Source of the DNA: Peptacetobacter sp900539645
GTDB taxonomy: Bacteria > Bacillota > Clostridia > Peptostreptococcales > Peptostreptococcaceae
NCBI RefSeq assembly: GCF_047807365.1
Contig: NZ_JBLOUI010000005.1
Span: 1 to 64,000, forward strand
Direction: 5' to 3'
DNA: 64,000 bases
Position 1 is the stretch's first letter, and each line of letters opens with the position of its first letter. The notes under the pieces are model-generated. The model was not told the origin of the DNA. It saw only the letters and a list, made by a program, of their open reading frames with translations, and ran no database searches. The position numbers and the translations under genes are program-made. Below are positions 55,073 to 63,599 of this stretch, in pieces.

Positions 55073-55822
55073 CTATTTTAACATATCGTCCATGTTGTAG
55101 AATCCAGATTCTTTATCAGCTATAAATTTAGCTGCAGCTAATGCACCATTGGCAAATATCTGTCTTGACTGAGCCTGATGACTTATAGTTACAACTTCAC
55201 TATCTCCACAGAATAAAGCGTCGTGTTCACCAACTATTGTTCCACCTCTAACAGCACTTATACCTATATCGCCAGGCTGTCTTTTGCAACTTCTACCAGA
55301 TCTTCCGTTAACAACATTAGACTCTGGAAGAACTTCTTTAACACCATTTGCTATCATTATAGCTGTACCACTTGGAGCATCTACTTTTCTGTTGTGGTGT
55401 TTTTCAACTATTTCTATATCAAATCCATTAAGAAGTTTTGCAGCTTCTTTAACTAATTTAACCATTATATTTACACCAAGTGACATATTGTATGAGAAGA
55501 ATACAGGTATTTCTTCAGCAGCTTTGTGTATTCTTTCTATTTCTTCATCGTTAAAACCAGTAGTTGCTATAACTATTGGAGTTTTAGTTCTTAAAGCGTA
55601 TCCAAGTACATTGTCTAAGTTTGCGTGGTTAGAGAAGTCTATGATAACATCACCTTTTTCATCGCAATCAGCTAATTTTTCGTATATTGTTATGTCCTGT
55701 ACACATTTACTTTTATCGTAAGCCTGAACAAAAGCAAGTTCGCAGTTTTCATCTGCTCTTACTGTTTCAGCAACTATTCTTCCCATTTTTCCGTCGTATC
55801 CTGTAGATATTACTCTTAACAT
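55073..55822 (-). CDS. dapB: 4-hydroxy-tetrahydrodipicolinate reductase
   Basis: 249 residues. N-terminal GYDGKMGRIV is the NAD(P) loop, VIIDFSNHANL follows, and EKHHNRKVDAPSGTA (about 150) is the catalytic box. It reduces the DapA product to tetrahydrodipicolinate. AGGAGG precedes ATG 55822. It lies between dapA and dapH, so this is the canonical copy; the other is at 52298. Confidence 0.92.
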   Translation of the reverse strand: MLRVISTGYDGKMGRIVAETVRADENCELAFVQAYDKSKCVQDITIYEKLADCDEKGDVIIDFSNHANLDNVLGYALRTKTPIVIATTGFNDEEIERIHKAAEEIPVFFSYNMSLGVNIMVKLVKEAAKLLNGFDIEIVEKHHNRKVDAPSGTAIMIANGVKEVLPESNVVNGRSGRSCKRQPGDIGISAVRGGTIVGEHDALFCGDSEVVTISHQAQSRQIFANGALAAAKFIADKESGFYNMDDMLK

Positions 55823-55980
55823 AATTTCCTCCTAATTAAAAACTTATATCAAGTATAATAATTAAAAACTCGATTTAAGTTTATATTTTATTTCAATTAT
55901 TTTATATCATAAATTTAAAATTGGATTGCAAAATATCAGATATAAATCCAACCTTCTGCAATCCAATGATTTACAAATTA

Positions 55981-56868
55981 CTAAGCCTGAACTTTAAGTC
56001 CTGCATTTACTAATTCTTTTTTAAGAACTTCAAGATTAGCAGGGTCCATATTATCAAGTGGAAGTCTTAAATCTCCAACTTCAAATCCAAGTAAATTCAT
56101 AGCAGTTTTAACTGGTATAGGATTTACTTCTATGAATAATGCAGCAATTAATGCGTCTAAATCTAACTGTATTTTTCTTGAACCTTCAACATCTCCGTTA
56201 AGATATTTTTCAACTAAATCGTGAGTTTCTCTAGGGCATACGTTAGCAAGAACAGATATAACCCCATGTCCTCCTAATGATAATAGAGGAACTATTGAAT
56301 CGTCGTTTCCAGAGTATATAGCGAAATCTTCTGGAACTAAGCTTGCTATTTCAGCAACCTGTCCTAAATCTCCACTAGCTTCTTTAACAGCAACTATATT
56401 AGGAACCTGAGCAAGTTCAGCTATTAAAGCAGGAGATATGTTCATACAAGTTCTTCCAGGAACGTTGTATAAGATTATTGGTATATTAACGCTTTCTGCT
56501 ATTGTTACGAAATGTTTTTTAAGACCAGATTTGTTAGCTTTGTTGTAGTATGGAGTTATTATTAATAATCCGTCAACACCAAGAGCTTCAGCTTTCTGGC
56601 TTAATTCAACAGAATGCATAGTATTGTTTGATCCTGTTCCAGCTATAACTGGTATTCTTCCGTTTACTTTTTTAACTGTAAATTCTAAAACAGAAAGTAT
56701 TTCCTCATCTGACATTGTAGTAGCTTCACCAGTAGTACCACAAGAAACTATAGCGTCAGTTTTATTTTCTATATGATATTCGATAAGTTCAGCTAATTTA
56801 TCGAAGTTTACCTTATTATCTTTTGTGAATGGTGTTACAAGAGCAACTGCAGAACCTTTAAATAACAT
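55981..56868 (-). CDS. dapA: 4-hydroxy-tetrahydrodipicolinate synthase
   Basis: 295-residue TIM-barrel aldolase. It shows CGTTGEATT (about 43), the catalytic tyrosine in ILYNVPGRT (about 135) and the Schiff-base lysine in IVAVKEASGD (about 161). It condenses pyruvate and aspartate semialdehyde, the committed step to lysine and DAP. It follows asd by 38 bases with AAGGGG before the ATG. Confidence 0.95.
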   Translation of the reverse strand: MLFKGSAVALVTPFTKDNKVNFDKLAELIEYHIENKTDAIVSCGTTGEATTMSDEEILSVLEFTVKKVNGRIPVIAGTGSNNTMHSVELSQKAEALGVDGLLIITPYYNKANKSGLKKHFVTIAESVNIPIILYNVPGRTCMNISPALIAELAQVPNIVAVKEASGDLGQVAEIASLVPEDFAIYSGNDDSIVPLLSLGGHGVISVLANVCPRETHDLVEKYLNGDVEGSRKIQLDLDALIAALFIEVNPIPVKTAMNLLGFEVGDLRLPLDNMDPANLEVLKKELVNAGLKVQA

Positions 56869-56906
56869 TTGAGATCGACCCCTTTTCTTAAAAAATATAA
56901 TTTATT

Positions 56907-57911
56907 TTAAACTAATTCCATTTCTATAGCTTTTTCAGCTATCTGAACTGCATTAGTAGCAGCACCTTTTCTTATGTTGTCAGCTACAACCCATAGGTTA
57001 ACACCGCTATCAACACTGAAGTCTCTTCTTATTCTACCAACGAATACTTCATCTCTATCAGAGAATTCAGCTGCAGTAGGGTATAAGTTTTCTGCTGGGT
57101 TATCAACAACAACAACATTTTCCATAGCAGCTAAAGTAGCTACAAGTTCGTCTAAATCGAAATCTTTTTCGAATTCAAGGTTTATAGACTCACTGTGTCC
57201 GTTTTTAACTGGTACTCTTACAGTAGTAGCAGTTATTCTTATAGAATCATCGCAAAGGATTTTTCTAGTTTCGTTGACCATTTTCATTTCTTCTTTAGTG
57301 TATCCATTGTCTAAGAATGAATCTATGTGAGGAAGACAGTTGAAAGCTATTGGATGTGGGTAGAATCCTGTTGGATTTCCTTTTGATCCTTCTTCTAAGT
57401 CTTCAACACCTTTAACACCAGAACCAGAAACAGCCTGATATGTAGAATATACTATTCTTTTTATAGTGTATTTATCATGTAATGCTTTTAATGGTAACAT
57501 AGCCTGAATTGTAGAACAGTTAGGGTTAGCTATTATTCCTTTTTTGTGTTCTTTTATTGCTTCTGGATTTACTTCAGGAACAACTAGTGGAACTTCTGGG
57601 TCCATTCTCCAGAAACTAGAGTTGTCTACAACTAGAGCGCCATTTGCTGCAGCTATTGGAGCGAATTTTCCACTTGTAGAACCTCCAGCTGAGAATAAAG
57701 CGATATCTATGTTTCTTCCAGTAAATGAATCTTCAGTTAATTCTTCAACAGTGTATTCTTTTCCAGCGAAAGTTACTTTTTTACCTGCTGATTTTGAAGA
57801 AGAGAAAAGATATAAATCATTTATTGGGAATTCTCTTTCTTCTAAAACTTTTAGGAATGTTCTTCCTACCATACCAGTAGCACCAACTACTGCTAAATTT
57901 ACTTTTTTCAT
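56907..57911 (-). CDS. asd: Aspartate-semialdehyde dehydrogenase
   Basis: 334 residues. NADP site VGATGMVGRTFLKVL (about 8-22), catalytic cysteine in NPNCSTIQ (about 131) and the ESINLEFEKDF region with its histidine (NGHSES) are present. It makes aspartate semialdehyde for lysine and related pathways. First gene behind the lysine riboswitch, with GAGGTGA before the ATG. Confidence 0.95.
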   Translation of the reverse strand: MKKVNLAVVGATGMVGRTFLKVLEEREFPINDLYLFSSSKSAGKKVTFAGKEYTVEELTEDSFTGRNIDIALFSAGGSTSGKFAPIAAANGALVVDNSSFWRMDPEVPLVVPEVNPEAIKEHKKGIIANPNCSTIQAMLPLKALHDKYTIKRIVYSTYQAVSGSGVKGVEDLEEGSKGNPTGFYPHPIAFNCLPHIDSFLDNGYTKEEMKMVNETRKILCDDSIRITATTVRVPVKNGHSESINLEFEKDFDLDELVATLAAMENVVVVDNPAENLYPTAAEFSDRDEVFVGRIRRDFSVDSGVNLWVVADNIRKGAATNAVQIAEKAIEMELV

Positions 57912-57962
57912 TAAAAATCACCTCATAAACATTATACATTATTTTTAATATTCTATATACAC

Positions 57963-57998
57963 AAAAGACGCACAAAGGAATACCTTGTACGTCTATAA
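57963..57998 (-). terminator. Riboswitch-controlled terminator
   Basis: On the minus strand GACGTACAAGG / CCTTTGTGCGTC stem with TTTTGTG after it, between the lysine aptamer and asd. It is the expression platform that stops transcription when lysine is abundant. Confidence 0.8.
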
Positions 57999-58005
57999 AT
58001 TCTTA

Positions 58006-58186
58006 TAGCAAAGTAAACCTTGTAGCTCAACACTAAACAAGTGACAGTGCAGTATATATTTTATACTACCCCAGAAAAAATCTGTGCCCAGATAAATTCT
58101 TCGGCCATTTTCCCTTTCGTACGAGATAAGTTTGCCAACTAGCTCGTAATACTGATGAAAACAGCGCCTCTACGCAGGTTATAGAT
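58006..58186 (-). promoter_or_regulatory. Lysine riboswitch (L box)
   Basis: The minus strand shows the conserved L-box blocks in order: GTAGAGGCGC, AGTA, AGGGAAAATGGCCGAAG, CTGGGCACAG, CTGGGGTAGTATA and ACTGTCACTTG. A terminator follows and then asd. Binding of lysine would promote termination and lower the whole asd-dapA-dapB-dapH run. Confidence 0.92.
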
Positions 58187-58208
58187 ATTAAATTAAACTC
58201 TTAAAGCA

Positions 58209-58237
58209 ATAATAATACATTCTAGTAAAAATTGCAA
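58209..58237 (-). promoter_or_regulatory. Promoter of the lysine operon
   Basis: On the minus strand TTGCAA, 17-base spacer, TATTAT, about 20 bases before the riboswitch. The rest of the gap to 58421 belongs to the divergent sdaA promoter area, AT-rich. Confidence 0.55.
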
Positions 58238-58421
58238 TACAAATTTGAATAACAAATGAGAATATTAAGAAAAATTCGATTTGAAAAACTTCTATCCAAA
58301 GTCAATTTTTTTATAAGAAAGCGATATTTTTTAGAAAAAATTATGTATAATAAAAGTGGACATAAAATAAAAAAATTATAATAAAAATTATTTTAGAAAA
58401 TATATATAATGGAGGAAAAAA

Positions 58422-59618
58422 ATGGATACTTTAAAAGAGTTATACAAAATAGGGAACGGGCCATCAAGTTCACACACAATGGGGCCACAGAGAGCAGCAG
58501 AAAGATTTAAAAATGAAAATCCAGATGCAGATAGCTTTAGAGCAACACTTTACGGAAGTTTAGCAGCTACAGGTGCTGGTCATTTAACTGACTACATAAT
58601 AATAAAAACTATAGCTCCTAAAAAAGTTGAGATAGTATGGAGAGAAGATATAATAAAAGACTTCCATCCAAATGGAATGCTACTTGAAGCTCTTGATAGA
58701 GACGGAAATACTACTGCACAGTGGGAAGTATTCTCAGTAGGTGGTGGATCTCTTGCTGAAGAAGGAAAGAGAAATACTTCTGCAGTTAAAGAAACATATC
58801 CTCTAAGTACTATGGACGAGATAGTAAAATGGTGCAAAGACAACAACAAAACATTAGTTGATTTTGCCTTAGAAAATGAAGATAGTGACATAATGGATCA
58901 CATAAATACAATAAGAGAAGCTATGAAAAAATCAATAGATGAAGGATTAGCTACTAATGAAGTAATACCAGGAAAATTACACTTAAAGAGAAGAGCTGGA
59001 GTATTCTATGAAAACTTCAAAAAATCTAATGACTTCTCTACCTTAGTTTACGCTTATGCATTAGCAGCTTCTGAACAGAATGCTTCTGGTAATATAATAG
59101 TAACTGCACCAACTTGTGGTTCTGCGGGTGTTTTACCAGGTATATTCTTCGCTATGAAAGATTATATGAATTTAACTGATGAACAGGTAAACGAAGCTAT
59201 AATAGTAGCTGGTATAATAGGAAATATAATAAAAACTAATGCGTCTATTTCAGGTGCAGAAGTTGGATGTCAGGGTGAAGTAGGTGCTGCATGTTCAATG
59301 GCAGCTGGAGCAGTTGCTTATCTTCAGGGCGGTTCAATAGACCATATAGAATACGCAGCTGAGATAGCTCTTGAACACCACTTAGGTATGACTTGTGACC
59401 CAGTTTACGGATATGTTCAGATACCTTGTATAGAAAGAAATGCTATGGCAGCACAGAGAGCTTTTGATGCAGCTAAGTATGCTATGATAACAAACGGAGA
59501 ACATTCTGTTTCATTAGACCAGGTTGTTGAAACAATGAAAGAAACTGGACTTGACATGATGGATAAATACAAAGAAACAGCTAAAGGAGGATTAGCTAAA
59601 CACTTCTTCTCTTGCTAA
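58422..59618 (+). CDS. sdaA: L-serine ammonia-lyase (iron-sulfur, single chain)
   Basis: 398 residues. The N-terminal SdaB-like domain has GPSSSHTMGP (about 13-22). The C-terminal SdaA-like domain has the Fe-S cysteines in VTAPTCGSAGVLPG, GCQGEVGAACSMAAG and MTCDPVYGYVQIPCIERN. It deaminates L-serine to pyruvate. Beta and alpha parts are fused in one chain, though shorter than usual because the ACT segment is missing. GGAGG precedes the ATG. The final seven codons are mirrored in the right arm of foldback E7. Confidence 0.92.
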   Translation: MDTLKELYKIGNGPSSSHTMGPQRAAERFKNENPDADSFRATLYGSLAATGAGHLTDYIIIKTIAPKKVEIVWREDIIKDFHPNGMLLEALDRDGNTTAQWEVFSVGGGSLAEEGKRNTSAVKETYPLSTMDEIVKWCKDNNKTLVDFALENEDSDIMDHINTIREAMKKSIDEGLATNEVIPGKLHLKRRAGVFYENFKKSNDFSTLVYAYALAASEQNASGNIIVTAPTCGSAGVLPGIFFAMKDYMNLTDEQVNEAIIVAGIIGNIIKTNASISGAEVGCQGEVGAACSMAAGAVAYLQGGSIDHIEYAAEIALEHHLGMTCDPVYGYVQIPCIERNAMAAQRAFDAAKYAMITNGEHSVSLDQVVETMKETGLDMMDKYKETAKGGLAKHFFSC

Positions 59619-59820
59619 TTTTGCTTACGGGAGGGGCTACTGTGATTTTTCGCAGAAGCCTCTTTTTTAATGCTTCAAATAACAAAGAATCTCCTCTCCA
59701 GGCAATCAAGTTGCATTGTCGAGTTCGATTTCTTTGTTATTCAAAGCAAAAAGAAGGCGTTCTTAGCAAAAAATCGCAGTAGCCCCTGTAAAGTAAAATT
59801 AGAAAAGAGAAGAAGTGTTT
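59598..59820 (+). repeat. Foldback element E7, minimal tip
   Basis: The tip is only 28 bp (59696-59723): CTCCAGGCAA, TCAAG, TTGCATTGTCGAG, with a four-pair inner stem. The left arm (59598-59695) begins in the last codons of sdaA and contains its terminator. The right arm (59724-59820) is an inverted copy; 16 coding bases (AAACACTTCTTCTCTT, 59598-59613) recur exactly at the far end, and GGGGCTACTG and AATAACAAAGAA are shared. Oriented with sdaA. The remaining gap to 60097 is AT-rich. Confidence 0.87.
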
Positions 59821-60097
59821 TGAAGCTAGGACAGAGGGGATATAGGTTTGGTGGAAGAGGTTGGGGAAAAGTTTGTATGTTAGAGCTTATATTTGGGTAA
59901 AAGTAGGTTTTATATTTTAGACGGGGTATGTGTGTTTTGTTTTTTTGAAAAAATTCTGAAATTTTGTTGTTTTTTCTTGTATTTAGTTTTGTTTAATGTA
60001 TACTATAAATAAATTGTTTTTTAGTTATGTTTTAGGTATACAAAATTTTAAAAAAGTATGTTGAAAAAATAGATTTTGAGATAGAGGGGTGAGATTT

Positions 60098-61222
60098 TTG
60101 AGAGATTTTTCATTTTTAGAGGGTGTTATGAAGCATCATAGAGAGGTTTTGCACGAGGTTGCAGAGCTTGGGAGAGAGGAGTTTAAGACTTCTGAGTATA
60201 TTAGAAGTTATTTAGATAAATTGGGTGTTGAGTACGATAAGTGGCTTGGTACTGGTACTGCTGGGATTATTCGAGGTAAGGATGCAAAGAGAACTATAGC
60301 TTTTAGAGCAGATATTGACGGGCTTATGACTGAGTGTGGTGTGCAGCATCTTTGTGGGCACGATGGACACACAGCAATTCTTTTAGGTCTTGTTGAGTTC
60401 GTTAATGCTAATAAAGAGAAGTTAAACGATAATTTTGTGTTTATATTCCAGCCTGCAGAGGAAGGTCCTGGAGGTGCCGAGGCTCTTGTTAATGAAGGGA
60501 TTTTGAAATATTATGGAGTTGACCAGATTTATGGACTTCATATTTATCCAGAAATCTCCGAGGGAAAAGTTGGTATTAGGGAAGGATATTTCCTTTCTCA
60601 GATTGGTGATTTTGAGATAGATATTTACGGAAAGAGCAGCCATGGTGGTTCTGCTCCAGAAGCTGGGATAGATGCAATTACAATTTATGCGTCTTTAGTT
60701 AGCAGTATGCAGACTATTGTTTCGAGAAATGTTAGTCCAATAGACAATGCAGTTGTTAGTATTGGGAAGGTTGAAGGTGGTTCAAGAAGAAATATTATCG
60801 CTGAACACGTTCATCTTGAGGGGACTATTAGATGCTTTAAACCAGAAGTTTATTCAAAGATTAAGGAGAGATTTTATGAAATTGCGGATGGTTTTTCAAA
60901 GGCGTTTAATTGCGAGATTAAGGTAACTATTAGAGATGATTATCATCCTGTAAACAATAATTCTGAGCTTTGTCAGGAGTTTATTGAGGCTGTTGGCGAT
61001 GACAAGGTTAAGATTTTGGATCCTTTGATGATTGCAGATGATTTTTCATATTATCGGGAAGAAGTACCAGGAATTTTCTTTATGCTAGGTGCAAGAAACG
61101 AGGAAAAAGGATTTGTAAATGGACTTCATAATTTGAGATTTAACTTTGATGAAAAGATATGTGTAAATGCTTTAGATGCCTATATTTCAATGCTTGAGTA
61201 CAAAGGCTCAATGGATAAATAG
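60098..61222 (+). CDS. M20 family amidohydrolase, tandem copy 1
   Basis: 374 residues with zinc motifs HLCGHDGHTAILLGL (about 89-103) and QPAEEGPGGAEALV (about 123). The length and motifs suit amino acid N-deacylase/hippuricase-like enzymes, including N-acetyl-diaminopimelate deacetylase (the missing step beside DapH). TTG 60098 fits AGAGGGGTGA; GTG 60089 overlaps it. It is 54% or so identical to the next gene, 41 bases away, so the pair arose by duplication. Confidence 0.85.
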   Translation: MRDFSFLEGVMKHHREVLHEVAELGREEFKTSEYIRSYLDKLGVEYDKWLGTGTAGIIRGKDAKRTIAFRADIDGLMTECGVQHLCGHDGHTAILLGLVEFVNANKEKLNDNFVFIFQPAEEGPGGAEALVNEGILKYYGVDQIYGLHIYPEISEGKVGIREGYFLSQIGDFEIDIYGKSSHGGSAPEAGIDAITIYASLVSSMQTIVSRNVSPIDNAVVSIGKVEGGSRRNIIAEHVHLEGTIRCFKPEVYSKIKERFYEIADGFSKAFNCEIKVTIRDDYHPVNNNSELCQEFIEAVGDDKVKILDPLMIADDFSYYREEVPGIFFMLGARNEEKGFVNGLHNLRFNFDEKICVNALDAYISMLEYKGSMDK

Positions 61223-61263
61223 ATTTTAGAAAAGATTGTGTAAAGACGTTTGGTGGTGAGATT

Positions 61264-62421
61264 ATGGAAGAAAAAAATTGCGTATGTAATGGAGAATGTT
61301 TAGATAAAGTAATGTATTTAAAGGACAGTGTGTACGATTATAGAAAGAATTTGCACTGTATTGCTGAGGAAGGGCGAGTTGAGTTTAAGACTTATGATTA
61401 TATAAAATCTGTTTTGGACGGACTTGGTTTAGAGAGTAAGAAATGGCTAGAAACAGGGCTTGCAGGAATTATAAAAGGTAAAGATGCACAAAAGACTGTT
61501 GCATTTAGAGCAGATATCGACGGACTTATGTCTAAGGATGGAACTGTTAAGCACCTTTGTGGACATGACGGTCATATGTCTATACTTTTAGGGCTTATCA
61601 AGTATGTAAACGATAATAAAGATAAGTTAAAGGATAACTTTGTGTTTATATTCCAGCCTGCAGAGGAAGGACCTGGTGGATCTGAAGATATGGTGAAAGA
61701 CGGAATTATAGAGTATTACGGAATTGATGAGATATACGGACTTCATGTAAATCCGTTGCTTGATGAAGGCGTAATAGGAATTAAAAAAGGGCCTATGATG
61801 GCGGGGACAATAGATTTTGAGATAAATATTGTGTCTAAGAGTGCACATGGTGCAATGCCTCAAAATGGTATCGATGGAATTGTGATTTCTGCTGAGGTAA
61901 TTAACTCACTTCAGACTATTGTTTCGAGAAATATTAGCCCAATAGACAGCGCAGTTATCACAGTTGGTAAGATAAGAGGTGGCGCAAGAAGAAATATTGT
62001 CGCTGAAAATGTGTCTTTAGAGGGAACTGTGAGATATGCAAAAGATGAGGTTTATGCAAATGTGCTTGATAGGATGAAGAAGATTTGCGAATTTACTGCA
62101 GCTAAGTATGATTGTAAGATTGAGATGAGTGTTTGCAATGAATGTCGGGCTGTGATAAATGACGATAATTTATATCAAGAGTTTAAAGATGCTTTTAAAG
62201 GGGATAATGTTGTGGAACTAGATTTCCGGATGGGTGCAGAGGATTTTGCATTCTTCCAGAGAGCAGTGCCAGGATTTTTCTTCAATGTAGGTACGAGAAA
62301 TGAGGAAAAAGGGTTCACTGCGGGACTTCACAATGAGCAGTTTGACTTCGATGAAAAGATAATTTTAAATGGGGTTGAAGTGTATAGAAAATTAATGGAA
62401 TATAAAAATATGTTCCTATAG
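61264..62421 (+). CDS. M20 family amidohydrolase, tandem copy 2
   Basis: 385 residues. It has an additional Cys-rich start (EEKNCVCNGECLDK) absent from copy 1. Zinc motifs are HLCGHDGHMSILLGL and QPAEEGPGGSEDMV. Substrate not resolved from sequence. GGTGAG precedes ATG 61264. The last about 11 codons are part of foldback E8, where they are copied in inverted orientation. Confidence 0.85.
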   Translation: MEEKNCVCNGECLDKVMYLKDSVYDYRKNLHCIAEEGRVEFKTYDYIKSVLDGLGLESKKWLETGLAGIIKGKDAQKTVAFRADIDGLMSKDGTVKHLCGHDGHMSILLGLIKYVNDNKDKLKDNFVFIFQPAEEGPGGSEDMVKDGIIEYYGIDEIYGLHVNPLLDEGVIGIKKGPMMAGTIDFEINIVSKSAHGAMPQNGIDGIVISAEVINSLQTIVSRNISPIDSAVITVGKIRGGARRNIVAENVSLEGTVRYAKDEVYANVLDRMKKICEFTAAKYDCKIEMSVCNECRAVINDDNLYQEFKDAFKGDNVVELDFRMGAEDFAFFQRAVPGFFFNVGTRNEEKGFTAGLHNEQFDFDEKIILNGVEVYRKLMEYKNMFL

Positions 62422-62585
62422 AAAAGAGGGTATAGCCAAAAGTACTCCAGGCTTCAGCGCCACGCACTTTTATGTAACACATTTAAAGGTTCGTGGCGCT
62501 TGCAGTATTGTCGTGTTTTTTGGCTATTACCCTCTTTTTTTATGAAGGAATATGTTTTATATTCCATTAATTTTGTATAAGTGAG
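62377..62585 (+). repeat. Foldback element E8
   Basis: Tip 62445-62513: CTCCAGGCTTCAGCGCCACG ... CGTGGCGCTTGCAGTATTGTCG. The left arm 62377-62444 begins inside the M20 gene. The right arm 62514-62585 repeats it inverted: coding bases 62388-62407 (AAAATTAATGGAATATAAAA) recur exactly as the complement at 62555-62574. The inner part AAGAGGGTA-TAGCCAAAA also acts as the terminator stem, with CTCTTTTTTTAT after it. Oriented with the M20 gene. The gap from 62586 to 62793 is AT-rich. Confidence 0.88.
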
Positions 62586-62793
62586 TGTGGAGTATGTGGC
62601 GCGTATAGTATTTTTTATGATATAATATACTTTATGCTATTATGGTTAGAAATATTGAGTTTGAGGTATATACTATGTATGAGTGTGGATATTTGATGTA
62701 CAAGTGTTTATATTTCGAATTTTGATATTTTGCCTAATATAGTTTTTAGATGTTTTAGTTTTAGAAAAATATTATGATGTTGGGAGATTTGAG

Positions 62794-63540
62794 ATGGATC
62801 AGTATAGAGATTTTGCATTTATATACGACGAGCTTATGGACGATGTCGATTATGATAGATGGGTTGAATATATAGAAGAGATTATCAAGAGTGAGGGTGC
62901 TGAGGTGCAGAATATTCTCGAGTTAGCTTGTGGTACAGGGAATTTGACTATACCTCTAACTAAGAAGGGATACGATATAGCTGGGATAGATATTTCTGCG
63001 GAAATGCTTGAGGTTGCTATGGAAAAGGCAGAAGAGGAAGGTGTGCAGCTTGTTCTTTTACAGCAGGATATTGCTGAGCTTGATTTTGATGTGCCAAACC
63101 TTGATTGCATACTTTGCGCTTGTGACGGATTCAATTATTTAACATATGATGACGATTTAGAGTATGTATTTTCAAAGGCTCACGAGCTTTTAAAAGAGGA
63201 TGGGATATTTGTATTTGACATTAGCTCATACTATAAATTATCTAAGGTGCTTGGAAATAATACTTTTGCTGAGAAGAGAGAAGATGTCGTGTATATGTGG
63301 CAGAACTATTTCGATCCAGAAGAGGATTTAGTCGAAATGGAACTTACATTCTTCGTGAAAAACGAGGACGGTACTTTTGACAGATTTGATGAGGTTCACC
63401 AGCAGAGAGCTTACGAAACAGAGGATATATTAGAAAAATTAGCAGATGCAGGATTTAGAGATATCAAGGCTTATGGAGATTTTGCATTTGAAAAACCAAA
63501 GAAAGATGCAGAAAGAGTATTCTTTGTTGGTAGAAAATAA
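62794..63540 (+). CDS. Class I SAM-dependent methyltransferase
   Basis: 248 residues. Motif I is ILELACGTGNLTIPL (about 41-55), then GIDISAEMLEVA (about 64) and LDCILCACDGFNYL (about 103). It begins DFAFIYDELMDDVDYDRWVEYI, typical of a conserved Firmicute methyltransferase of unknown substrate. TGGGAG precedes the ATG. The hslO gene follows 59 bases later. Confidence 0.85.
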   Translation: MDQYRDFAFIYDELMDDVDYDRWVEYIEEIIKSEGAEVQNILELACGTGNLTIPLTKKGYDIAGIDISAEMLEVAMEKAEEEGVQLVLLQQDIAELDFDVPNLDCILCACDGFNYLTYDDDLEYVFSKAHELLKEDGIFVFDISSYYKLSKVLGNNTFAEKREDVVYMWQNYFDPEEDLVEMELTFFVKNEDGTFDRFDEVHQQRAYETEDILEKLADAGFRDIKAYGDFAFEKPKKDAERVFFVGRK

Positions 63541-63599
63541 TTGGTAAATAAAAATTGTAAATAATAAAAAGTAAATGAATTTGGAAAGGAAGAGTTTTG

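Noticed and set aside
59670..59900. Plus-strand reading frame of 76 codons after sdaA
   Set aside because: It crosses the tip and right arm of foldback E7 and has no ribosome site or recognisable protein.
111..62585. Foldback elements as a conventional MITE or IS remnant
   Set aside because: Terminal inverted repeats differ in every copy, no target-site duplications were seen, and arms copy the neighbouring gene end.
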